The position numbers and the translations under genes are program-made. DNA of 64,000 nucleotides from Stenogyne calaminthoides (taxonomy: Eukaryota; Streptophyta; Magnoliopsida; Lamiales; Lamiaceae). How positions within the stretch are numbered: the first letter of the stretch is position 1; every line of letters begins with the position of its first letter. Of this stretch, positions 47,505-58,804 are shown in pieces. Below the pieces are notes generated by a model. That model ran no database searches, had not been told where the DNA came from, and saw only the letters and a list, made by a program, of their open reading frames with translations. The stretch covers positions 16,645,758-16,709,757 of the forward strand of contig JBBCBC010000022.1 in assembly GCA_037126765.1 (NCBI GenBank). The letters are read 5' to 3'.

Positions 47505-50500
47505 TCTTGATGATTACCATAGAAGTGCCCTGTTTGTTTGGATCCCGAAAGGTAACACTAACCCCTCAGGACCAAGTCCTACTAGGGTACCTAAAGCCTG
47601 ATTTGACTGCAGGTTCGCATGGGTTTGGCAAATAAAGGTGGTGTACAAGCAACTATCTGGTACATCGATAGTGGATGCTCAAGGCACATGACAAGCAACA
47701 AGCATCTCCTCGGTTCGTACATAGAACAAGAAGGCCCACGTGTAATCTTTGGTGACAATAACTTTGGTTTTACTAGAGGGTTTGGAATCTTAATCAATGA
47801 TGATGTACAGGTTTCTGGTGTCTCGTATATCGATGGTTTAAAGCATAATTTGTTATCGGTTTCATAATTCTGCGATAACGGATTCAGAGTTGAGTTCTCA
47901 ACTGATCAATACATTATCAAGAATCGAGCTACTTAACTTATTTTGCTGACTGGTTCCAAAAAAAAAAGAACGATCTACACTGCATATTGGGACAGTTGTC
48001 CAAGAAATGCATGCTTGATTGTTAAGAGTTTCAAAACTAGCAGTTAGCTCTGGCATAAGAGAATGAGTTATATGAACTTTAAAACTCTTAACAAGATAGC
48101 AAGGATGTTTGAAGGTCTCCTAAATGAAGTTTTCTCTAAGGATCAGACATGTGTCACATGTCAGAAGGGAAAACAAGTCAAGGCTTCATTCAAAGGGATT
48201 CCATTACCTCCATCCAGCAGAGTATTGCAACTGCTCCATATGGATCTTTTTGGACCAGTCACACCACTTAGTTTCAGCGGACGCAAGTACACTGTGGTGA
48301 TTGTGGATGATTTCTCCAAGTTCACCTGGATTGTATTCCGTTATAAGAAGAATGAAACTACTACAATGATACCTGAGGTGCTCAAGAGACTACAGAATGA
48401 GAAAGGTGTCATTATTGTAAAGATCAGATCTAACCAAGGAACAGAATGGTGTATCTATTCTGAGTATGACATGCAGTGTTCATATCTAATTTTTGTAAGG
48501 AGTTCAGGATACAACATGAGACATCAGCCGCTACAACGCCTCAACAGAATGGTGTAGCAGAAAGGATAAACAGAACACTCAAAGAAGCTGCTCGCACAAT
48601 GTTGATTGAACATGCAACTCCAAACCGTTTCTGGGCAGAAGCAATCAACACTGCATGTCATACTCAAAACATATGTTCTCTGGTTATGATTCACTTCAAA
48701 ACACCCTATGAACGGTGGAAAGGCAGAAAACCTCGTGTTTCTTACTTCCATGTGTTTTGGGTGCAAGTGTTTCATTCACAACAATGGGAAGAGTCAGTTG
48801 AAAACCTTTGAAGCTAAGTCAGATGAGGGTATATTCTTAGGATATTCCTCAACCAGCAAGGCTTTCAGGGTGTTTAACAGACAAACCCTAGTTGGGGAGG
48901 AAACACCTCATGTGATCTTTGATGAGTCAACATTTGATCAGGAGAAATCTGCTTCAAAAGAGGCCGTACCAGAATAAGAAGTACCTGATGCTCAGAAAAT
49001 GGATCAGTTAAGAATCAAAGAAAAGGAACCAGGACATGTCACAGTGTATGCTCCTAACTTTTATCTTGATGATTCACCAGGCCAGACCCTAAGGTACGTA
49101 CAACTGTCGATGAAGAAGATGTTATAGCTGAGACAGTAACTGAACCATTTGGTTCAGGGGGAACACCTGACGTTCCGGTGGACAGACTTCAACCTATGAT
49201 GATTCCAACATCAGCTGAGACATGTCCATGCCAAGTGGATCCTACTAGTGTACCTCTCCCAGATGAGGATGAGGATGTCCAAACTGAAATAAATCAGGAA
49301 AGCAGCCTTTGGTTGAAAGACCATCCGGCTGACCAGATAATTAGCCCTCCTAATGCCCGAGTCAAGACTTGACATAAGATTGGTGAAAGTGCTATGTATT
49401 GTTGTTATCATTCTTTGAAGGAACCCGTCACAGTTGAAGAAGCTCTAGGTGATGCAATTTGGATTCTAGCCATGCAAGAAGAACTATAGCAATTCGAGAG
49501 GAATCAAGTTTAGGAACTTGAAGATAGACCAACTCACCTAGATGTGATTGGTACAAAGTGGGTCTTCAAGAACAAGAAGGATGAGAATAATGTGATTACC
49601 ATAAATAAGGCAAGTCTTGTTTCAAAAGGGTATTCACAATCAGAAGGGATTGATTATGATGAGACCTTTGCACCAGTCGCTCGCCTAGAAGCCATTTGCA
49701 TGTTTCTGACATATGTTGTTCATAGAGGGTTTACTGTGTATCAGATGGACGTACATAGTGTGTTCTTAAATAGGATACTAGTGGAGGAAGTTTATGTCGA
49801 ACAACCTCCAGGTTTTGAATCAGGTAATCAAGTATACCGTTTAAGAAAGACTCTTTATGGACTGAAACAGGCTCCCAGAGCTTGGTATGATACACTATCA
49901 CAGTTCTTGACAGACAACGAGTTTATCAAGGGACTTATAGATAAAAATTGTTCAAAATTGAAGATGGAGATGGTATTCTGATGGTTCAGATCTACGTGGA
50001 CGATATTATCTTTGGATCTCCCAATCAGAACTTATGTGAGAAGTTCAGTAAACTGATGAAAGAAAATTTGAGATGTCCATGATGGGTCAGATGAGCTACG
50101 TTCTAGGTCTTTAGGTAAGATAAAGCATTGAAGGAATTTTCATTTGTCAGGTCAAGTATACCAGAAATTTGTTGGCTAAGTATGGAATTCAAAACTGCAA
50201 GACTGCTAAAATTCCCATGGTAACTTCCTTCAAGATGGATCCAGACGAGAATGGTTAGAAAACTAATCAGAAAAAGTATAGGTCTCTCATTGGATCATTG
50301 CTATACTTGACTGCCAGCAGACTAGATATAACCTTCCCAGTAGGTGTATGTGCCAGATTTCAGGCAAATCCAATGCATAGCCACCTGGAAGCAGCTAAGC
50401 GGATTATTAAGTATATGAAGGGGACAGTAAACCTTGGGTTATACTACCCATCAGATGATAATCTAGAGCTTAGTGGGTATTGCAATTCTGATTATGGAGG

Positions 50501-50860
50501 TTACAGGATAGGTAGAAAGTCAACCTCAGGGACATGTCAGTTCTTAGGTAATAAACCACATCTACTACTGAAGCAGAATACATGGCCGCAAGAAGATGTT
50601 GCTCCCAACTGCTCTGGCTTAGTCAGCAGGTGAGGGATTATAACAGTATAGTTACGAATGTGTCTATATTCAGTGACAGTAATAGTGTTATTACAATCAC
50701 TCAGAACCCAGTTCTACATACAAGGTGTAAGCATGTGGACATCAGACATCACTTCATCAAAGATCATGCGGAAAAGAAGAATATCAGAATGGAAAAGATT
50801 CATACTGATAAGCAAATAACTAAATCTTAACCAAGCCACTAGCTGAAGTCAGATTCAGTG
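47505..50860 (+). pseudogene. pol of Sirevirus B: protease, integrase, RT, RNase H
   Basis: The link peptide FVWIPKGNTNPSGPSP starts near 47535. The protease site WYIDSGCSRHMT lies at about 47658-47693, followed by TAA 47865. The pre-integrase zinc region reads WHKRMSYMNF, so the second His has become Tyr. The first catalytic Asp is in HMDLFG, but the second reads RSNQGTE, Asp to Asn. Shifts occur near 48450 and 48755. RT keeps YVDD at 49992-50003, with a shift near 49945. In RNase H, CNSDYGG replaces SDADYGG. A deletion of about 50 bp near 50560 removes ISWFSKKQ-like codons and changes frame. The end at about 50830-50870 is also shifted. Confidence 0.87.
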
Positions 50861-51531
50861 AATTATCAGTCGAGCTAGGACTACTGGACTTAGGAGAAAA
50901 TGCACCTGAATTCTTTGGTGGATTGGTCTCTAAGACCTGTTGGTTAAGAAACTGACCAAATAAGAGGATTCAGTTGACGGGGGAACTTTAACTGATAAGA
51001 AAAGATCAGTTGGGAACTGATTAGGTAATGAATGACAGTTGAAGGGGGAACTTCAACTGGTAGGGTATGATCAGTTGGGAACTAATCAAGCAAGAAAACT
51101 TAGTTGGAAAATTTATCAAGGACACTTAACACATTTCTTAAAGTCATTCAAAACCTTCTTGCCCTAATTTTCTGAAAAACACTTAACACATTTCTCTGCA
51201 TATACCCTGTGACTTTGCGATTCAAAAACCTTCGATTTTCAAACTCTTTTCGCAAAATATCTTGTAAATGTTTATGTTTAGTGTTTGATCTCTAAAATAA
51301 TTTTAGGTATTTGTTTGTTATATTTGCTATATGATAGAACAACTGCAACATGCCTATTGGATCTATTCTTTTGAATATATGTTGTTGTTAAACATTGAAT
51401 GGTATTTCTTAGTTATATTCTCTGTGATTCTCTGTGTATATGCAAGCTATGTTTGATATTACTTGTATTTATGCATAATATTTCTTTGAATACTGCCAAC
51501 ATTGATTTAATCCATTGGTAAATTTGTAGAA
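50861..51531 (+). other. Spacer between pol and envelope-like ORF of B
   Basis: There is no open frame. It carries two purine-tract-like motifs inside short inverted repeats (50971-50994 and 51036-51059) and two GATCAGTTGGGAACT repeats, then AT-rich sequence. Confidence 0.6.
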
Positions 51532-54500
51532 ATGGCTGCCCGTGGTTCTGGTAGAGTTATTTCTGACTATGCCTCGCTAACGAATCAAATTGTCGAAGAC
51601 AAATATGTTGTCTTCAATACAACAAAGGATCCAGAATCCATGAAAATCTTAAACCTCCTAAGGGCGTGCAAACTAGAGATTTTTTGCTCTGAACGTGCCC
51701 ATCATTTGATCCAGCATGAAGCATTGGAATTTTTGCACCATTTGAGGGTTAAATCTAACCAAGAGCTCGAATCGACGGTTAATGGAGAAACCTTCGATAT
51801 TACTGATACTGACCTGATTCGCCTATTTGGCCTCCCCACAGGAAAGATCACACCGGTGCTATACAGAGAACACGATGAGGCGCAGATAATAGCACAACTC
51901 TTTAGGGAAGCAGATAAGTCTCAATTGACAAACTTTGTCAAACGTATGTTAAAGCGCAAGTATAGGTTGCTTTTTTATATCATTTTCAAAATGATAATGG
52001 GAATTTCTTTCAGCTCTGATGGATTGACACACACTGAGTTGCATTGTATGGCTGCCATAGTAGACAATGCACCTAATATCAACTGGTTAGGATGTCTAAA
52101 AGTGATTCTTGTGCAAGAGAAGGACAAGTTCCAGGAAATGAATCGGGTTATCATTCAGACTAAGAGAATCAGCAATCTGAACAAAGTCGCCTTGATTCTG
52201 AGAGACAAGTTTCCAAATGCTGACTGGGAACAGGCTGGGCTGAGAGCATACAAAGCGTTTCTCACAGATACTTCTTTCATTTTCGGACCTACTGATGATG
52301 ATATGACCAAGACTGAGAGGAAGAAGAAGAAGGCTGTGAAAGTTCAGGAAGAACCTGAGTCAGTTCAACTGAAGAAAAGAAAGACTCTGACTAAGGAACT
52401 AGCTAATAGGCCGAAGAAGTTGAATCAAGCTCCCATGACTCTCTTTATGGAAAAGGAGTCAGATGAAGAAGAAGAAGAGGCAGAACAAACTACAGAACAG
52501 GAAATGAGTGGTGTTGGCAGTAAGTCTGCCACATCAAGGAAGAAATCTGTTGAGCGATTCGAGAAGCATGGATTCCAAGTGGAAAGCTCGCCTGAACAAT
52601 CAGAAGGAGAGCAAGGGAAGGGAAAGAAAAAGGTACCCTCGCCTCAATCCCGCGCTCAATCACTAAAAAAGATATCATCTGTTGCCGAGCGCATGACTCC
52701 TTCAATCCTTACCTTCTCATCTGGAATTGAAACTGCAAAGTCCGAACTTGTCAACAAGATTCGAGAGCAAAAAGTTCAGACTCAAGGCATCACCTCAACC
52801 GACCTCAATCACGCCATTATAGTCAGTTTTGTCTCCCTGACTTCCCACCTCAACTCTCTTTTTGATAAAACCAAAAAGGGGGAAGGACAGGTCGAGAAAC
52901 CAATTGACATCATCAGGTGTACAGAAGATCTCATTCAGACTGTTGAAGCATATGGTCAAAGGCTGGATCATCTGGATATGTTTGCAGACAAGGTCTCAGC
53001 CTAAATGGAGAGGTCTAGATTAAGAGCAACTGCCGGAGGAGCTGGACCTTCCAGAACTGCACCTCTTCCTGCACCTGTTCAAACTCAAACCAGAAGCATG
53101 ACAAGGAGTTTGACAAGTCAAATTCAAGCTAATAAAGAGCTTGCTATGAGATTGACTAAGGAACAGATAGCAGAAGAAGCTCGTTTGAGTTAGGAAAAAA
53201 GGCGAACAGATAAGCTAACAGAGGCTGAAGGACTAAAAAAGAATTATGCTACAAAAATCAAGAAAGGTTATATTGGGAAGCCTTTTGTTGAACCATTGTT
53301 ACCTGCAAAGGTTGAAGACATCATTCCCAAGTCTACTGCACATGCTGCCAAGAAGGAAGAGTGGAGCAAGTTGGATGCGTTTGTTCTCGATCTGGTGCCA
53401 GCAGAAGAATCACCAGATGAAGAATTTATGAACTGGTTGGAGAACAAACATCCAGACTGTTGGGGTTATACTGGAAAGTATGTTTTTACTTTGTATAACC
53501 AAAATGAATTTCTTATTTATTTACTAAAATAAATTATTTATCACTGTTGCATTAAATATGATTGAATGTTATATATATTTACTGCATATCTATTCAATAA
53601 ATAGTACGTGTTGCATTGTAGTTGGTGATACCAGATCACAGAAGATCAAATTAACAGTTCCCTGTAACAAAGTACAAATTCACAACCTAGATGGAAATGA
53701 ACAATCCATCTTGAAAGGTTGAAGTGTAAGGCTCAGATTGACTTGTATTGACCAAGAGATTACACTAGTGCATTATGATGCACTGAATAGGACTTACAGG
53801 AGGATAAATTCTTCAGTAATGAATATAGAAGAATTAGACCTCAGTGGTTCGTTATTTCTTAATCTCCGTTCCTTAAATAGGATCCTGTGAAATTAATAAT
53901 TATTGCTTTGACTTTTGTTGGGTAGAGAATCAATCAGATTCAATACTTTATATTTTGGGCAATATTATACTTACATGACGATTGCTAAGATTTAATACGG
54001 AGAATTGTGTGCAAGTACGTCTTACGTGATTTTTCCCATTGGGAGGCTCAGAAGTTTTATCATACTAAATCTTGCAAATGGAATTAGTTTCCGGTATGGA
54101 TAATAATGTTGAGTCGTTCTTAATCCAAGGATTAAGATATTAATTAATATGAAGATTTTCAGTGGCTTAAATTAATTAATGGATTGGATAATCTTAAACA
54201 CGGGAAATAATAATCGGGAGCCATATTACAGTAATGTGGGTTAAGATGGATAGTGCAATATTAATTATGTAGTGGGATTAGTTAATATTAATGGGCTTGA
54301 ATAATATTGTGGCTCAATATTGATAATTCAAGGTCCATTGGAAGGTTCAATCTTAATTTTCTTAAAGGCCCCTTTACTGAAAATTGTGATTAAAATAAAA
54401 GAAATATTGTTGCCTAATTTTCCATGAAATTTTCGAAAAAGAGGAACTAAGATTAAGAAAGATTTTCTTGATTTTCTTGGAAAGATTTTTATGGAAAAAG

Positions 54501-55393
54501 ATAAGTATTCTTGGAATACAAGATTATCCCATAAAATTCAATAAACCAAATTTTGTATCTTGATCCTCAAGATTTTCGAAAATAATGAGTTATGGGAATA
54601 AAAAAAAATTTGTGATTATTATGGAAATAGAATATATTGAGATATATTAAAGATTGTATCTTGGGAAGATACAAAGAAATTTCCAGTAACACTAACACAC
54701 ACAAAATGTTCGCCCCCCATCATCTCTATTTATAGGGGATAAATTTTTCATCCCCAACATAATTTCATGTGTTGGAATATAAATCCACAAAGGTGGTGCA
54801 ACAATTTTTCTCTTTTCCTTTTTTTAATTATTTGAAGGAGAGTTCTACCACCGGGATATCAAATAAGGACGTGGGAATACTAGAGAAGGTCGTTGGGTTT
54901 GTGCATCGATTTTCCTCCGTTGAATCCGCCAAAAGGTACGCCTTACGTAACTCCTAGAAATTCGCATGTGTAGGATTTACGTGGCTTTTTGTACGCATGA
55001 TATGTTGTTGTGATTTAATTGTTATTTGAATTAATATAGGATTAATTCATGCTAGTAATAGTTAAATTAATTTAAATTTGTATTTAAATTGCACCTCGAA
55101 TAGATCCGGGCTCACTATTTCCAAACACAGACTTCCTAAAGTACCTTGAGAATGAGGCCAGACAGATCAATGTAAGGATCACCCATCAGGAATATGATGT
55201 GATGGACTACTCAAGGAAGAAGGATGGCTCATTCAACAGACTAGCGTTTCAAAGATTCCACTTTGATCTAATGCACAAAGCTCGTATAACTGATCCGCAG
55301 CAGATCAATGATGTCAAGTGGAAGTTATATCGGATCTTCAATGTTCCACAAGATCCGAGAGAGATGCCTGAGGGATACATTCCCAATGTTTGA
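51532..55393 (+). pseudogene. Envelope-like ORF of Sirevirus B, split by a solo LTR
   Basis: Start ATG 51532 (MAARGSGRVISDYASLTNQI). Excluding the solo LTR and one CAGAC, the frame is continuous for 729 codons to TGA 55391, with only two stops (TAA 53002, TAG 53191). The N-terminal 250 residues contain VNGETFDITDTDLIRLFGLP and LHCMAAIVDNAPNINWL, the pattern of Sirevirus envelope-like proteins. A Lys/Glu-rich middle follows, then a basic SR-like part (SRAQSLKK) and a C-terminal part ending WKLYRIFNVP, which parallels the YYGMFNLE ending of family A. No signal peptide or membrane helix is convincing. Function unknown. Confidence 0.84.
53458..55127 (+). mobile_element. Solo LTR, family E, target duplication CAGAC
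   Basis: The LTR is 1670 bp, TGTTGGGGTTATACT to CCAAACA, flanked by perfect CAGAC (53453-53457 and 55128-55132). It has no internal sequence and no SINE. The host ORF resumes in frame after it. Confidence 0.93.
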
Positions 55394-55594
55394 TAGATCA
55401 GAAGACTTCAAGAGTAGGATCAGTATCTTTTGATAAATCTATTTATTTATAATTAGTAATGCTCTATCTGATTTATGAAAAGTACTCGTTTACTGATCTT
55501 AAGACAAACTCTCATTATCTTCTTATTATATGTGTTCTTTATTGCTTTATTTACTTATCAACTGTATTGGTTTCTAAAATGTTTTGGTTTCATC

Positions 55595-55607
55595 AAAAAG
55601 GGGGAAA
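55595..55607 (+). other. Polypurine tract of B
   Basis: AAAAAGGGGGAAA lies one base before the 3' LTR, after GGTTTCATC. Confidence 0.88.
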
Positions 55608-55608
55608 T

Positions 55609-57092
55609 TGTTGGGAAAATTTATAGTTTTGATGAAAGTTCCAAAACAATTGTAATAGGAACAATCAAACCTGCTAGCTGACTGATGATCTAGAAATTTG
55701 AATACGATGACCAGTTGATAACTGTTGTATAGAGCAACTGATGTATTTGATAGGTAACATATTGAGGGGGAACTCAATATGTATAGGTTTAGCCTTGAAG
55801 AAGATTAGAAGATAAGAAGATCAGAAGTCGAGAAAGATGATACCAAGACAAGAATAGAAGAACCTCAGAAGACCGACATCAGATGAACATCAGAGGAGTT
55901 ACTAAGTTGAGCTAAGACAACTTACATCAGAAGACTCAACAAGGTAGAACTGATCAGTTTGAACTGATTAGGTCAGTTCATATCTGATGTCATCTAAGCA
56001 TCAACCTAAGACATACGAAGTGATCAGACAATCAGAATAAGCAAGAATGAAGACCGACGAGCGCCGAATAAGTGTACTTGTCAACCAATGAGAGATCAAC
56101 ACGTATGTACGGAACTGATAAAGATGGAATGTGAAGCCTCAGAGTTCAACGGCTAAAAAGGACAATTAAGTACGCATTTAGTCATGTCATCTCTGAACAC
56201 ATCAAGTCAACCCTACAAACCTACCTTAAATAGACCAAAATTTGACTTACTTTCTAACGGCTAGTTCGATTTCGTGCCTTTATATATGGGATCAACCTTC
56301 AGAGTAAGGCCACGGAAATTATACTCAAGCTCAAGCTACAAGCAATTTCCGCAAGAACACTAAGAACTCAAGAAATATTCTTAGTGTTCATGCCATAGGT
56401 TCTTAGGAAGAATTCTTATCCATTAGCTATTTAGGCTACCAAATACTAGGATAGAATTCAAGTTGGAAACAACAACAAATCTTTACCCAAACCGAGTGTT
56501 AGGTTAAGTTTGTGAACAAGATTTCAAGCTAGGGTGTCTAGTCTTGATTTCTGGGATTGTTGACTGAGAGCTCTATAAATATTTGTTGTACTGTGTTTGG
56601 ACTAACACATTAAACTAAGTCTAGTTTCGTTAAGTGAGTGCCCTTGCTGATAGGAAGAGTGGGCGTATGACCAGTTGTCCGAACCACTATAAATCTTGTG
56701 TGATTTATCTGCTTTATACTTACACACAACTGTTTAAGAAAACTATCATGCATTTTTTAAGAGGAGATCAGTTCTGCACCAAGCAGCTGATCTGATCAGT
56801 TTGACCTTTTATCATCTGATCTGATCTAGAAAGCCTTACAATCAGATTTCTGTTAAATTGGTTTTTCACACAGGTTAAACTGTAAGCTTCCGCACAATCA
56901 GTTAAACTGATAGACACCAAATTGATCTACTTCACAACTATCAGTAGGTTGGATATCAGTATGTACTGATCATTACACGCACTCCACATAAGTTAACTTG
57001 CCATCACAACTGATCACAAGAAAATATTTTGGAAGTCTATTCACCCCTCCCCTCTAGACTTCCACCTCACTGAAACCCATTCGGGACCTACA
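55609..57092 (+). repeat. 3' LTR of Sirevirus B
   Basis: The LTR is 1484 bp, TGTTGGGAAAATTT to GGGACCTACA, followed by CTATG (57093-57097). It is the partner of the split minus-strand LTR at 26634/42547. Confidence 0.93.
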
Positions 57093-58804
57093 CTATGGAA
57101 TGAAAGGAAGCCTACTGTCTCTTTCTTTCATGTGTTTTGTTGTAAGTGTTATATTCATAATAATGGTAAAGATCAGTTGAAAACTTTTGATAGAAAAGCC
57201 GATGAAGAAATATTCTTAGGATATTCTGAAGTTAGTAAAGCCTTCAGAGTTTACAACTGTAGGACCCTTATTGTGGAAGAAACATCTCATATAGTGTTTG
57301 ATGAGTCTACTTGTGTTCATAAAAAACAAGAATCTGACTCAGGAGAACTAACCAAGAGAATCATTTAGTGTTTGATTAAGCCTGAAGCACAAAATTGCTT
57401 AAAAACCATCTAAGGAGCTTGAAAAGAAGAAGTTAATCACTTTATATGAATGGAGTGAATCTGACTCTGAAAATGAAGCTCAGGATGACAATACTCAGGA
57501 TGGTGAAACTCAATATGATACTTCTCCACTGAAGGAAAGCCAACACACTGAAGCTGAATCACCTGAACTGACCCCAGTTAGTAATACCAATGAAGATGTG
57601 GTCATATCTGAGGCAAACTCTGAATCTCTCAACCAAGGGGTAAAAATGTCACTGACAATGTTCTTAATGGAATTTCCCCTGAGGAAGATGATTCCATTTC
57701 TCCTTTCTTGTTGTTTCCTGAATTTGATGATATACCTGAACCTAACATTTCTGATAATGAGGATACCACTGAAGGCGGAACATCAAGAAGATCTTGGCAA
57801 GATAGCACCCTTCAAGTCAGATAGTTGGTGATCGATCAAAAGATGTTAAGACCAGAAGGTTCCATGGTGAACGTGCTTTATTCTGCTGCTTCCTATCTGA
57901 GAAAGAACCTCTGAGATTGAAGAAGCTCTTCAATATTCTTACTGGATTGTTGCTATGCAAGAAGAGTTGAATCAATTTACAAGGAATGAAGTTTGGGAGT
58001 TAGTTGATAGACCTGAGAAGCATAGTGTGATTGGAACTAAATGAGTTTTCAAGAACAAGAGAGATGAGAACAATATCATTGTGAGAAACAAGGCAAGGCT
58101 AGTTGTACAAGGTTATTCCCAAGAAGAAGGCTTGGACTATGATGAAACCTTTGTACCTGTTGAAAGACTAGAAACCATCAGACTATTTCTTGCATATGCA
58201 GCTCATATGAAATTCACTGTCAATCAGATAGATGTGAAATGTGCATTTCTAAATGGTGTGCTTAAGGAAGAGGTTTATGTGGAACAACCTCCTGACTTTA
58301 GCTAGAATGACCAAGTTTACAGGCTCAGGAAAGCCTTGTATGGTCTAAAGCAAGCACCCAGATCATGGTATGATACTCTTTCTCAATTTCTTATTGACCA
58401 TGGTTTTATCAATGGAGCAGTTGATAGAACCTTATTTAGGATTGAAGATGGAAAGGATATCTTAGTATTTCAGATTTATGTGGATAACATTATTTTTGGA
58501 TCTCCTAATCATCAGATGTGTGAGAAGTTCTCTACATTGATGAAAGGGAAGTTTGAAATGTCAATGATGGGGGAGATGAATTTCTTTTGAGGACTTCAAG
58601 TCAAGAAATTAAAGGAAGGAATATTCATCAACCAAGCAAAGTATACCAGAGATCTGATTGCCAAGTATGGTGTACAACATTGCAATGCAGTTAGGATTCT
58701 CATGAATACTAACTACAAGATGGATCCTGATCCTGAAGGCAAATCAGTCAACCACACTGATTATAGAGGGATCATTGGATCATTGCTCTATCTAACAACA
58801 AGTA
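57093..58804 (+). pseudogene. Host Sirevirus D: integrase end and RT, plus strand
   Basis: It begins CTATGG, coding L-W, and continues NERKPTVSFFHVF, the part of integrase missing at 42548. The integrase tail ends about 57368. The linker has a degraded acidic region (57400-57840). RT runs from about 57930, with a stop at 58042 where Trp is expected, then MRNKARLVVQGYSQEEG. TAG lies near 58302. The catalytic motif at 58477-58488 reads YVDN and not YVDD. TGA lies near 58588. RT is cut at 58804 by element F; RNase H is not seen. Confidence 0.87.

Noticed and set aside
44060..55127. One E element with LTRs at 44060 and 53458
   Set aside because: The right LTR has perfect CAGAC on both sides and is inside B; B pol lies between them.
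26634..57092. Two independent B insertions at the same target
   Set aside because: The shared CTATG, the exact split of one integrase between flanks, and complementary gag versus pol content fit one insertion plus inversion better.
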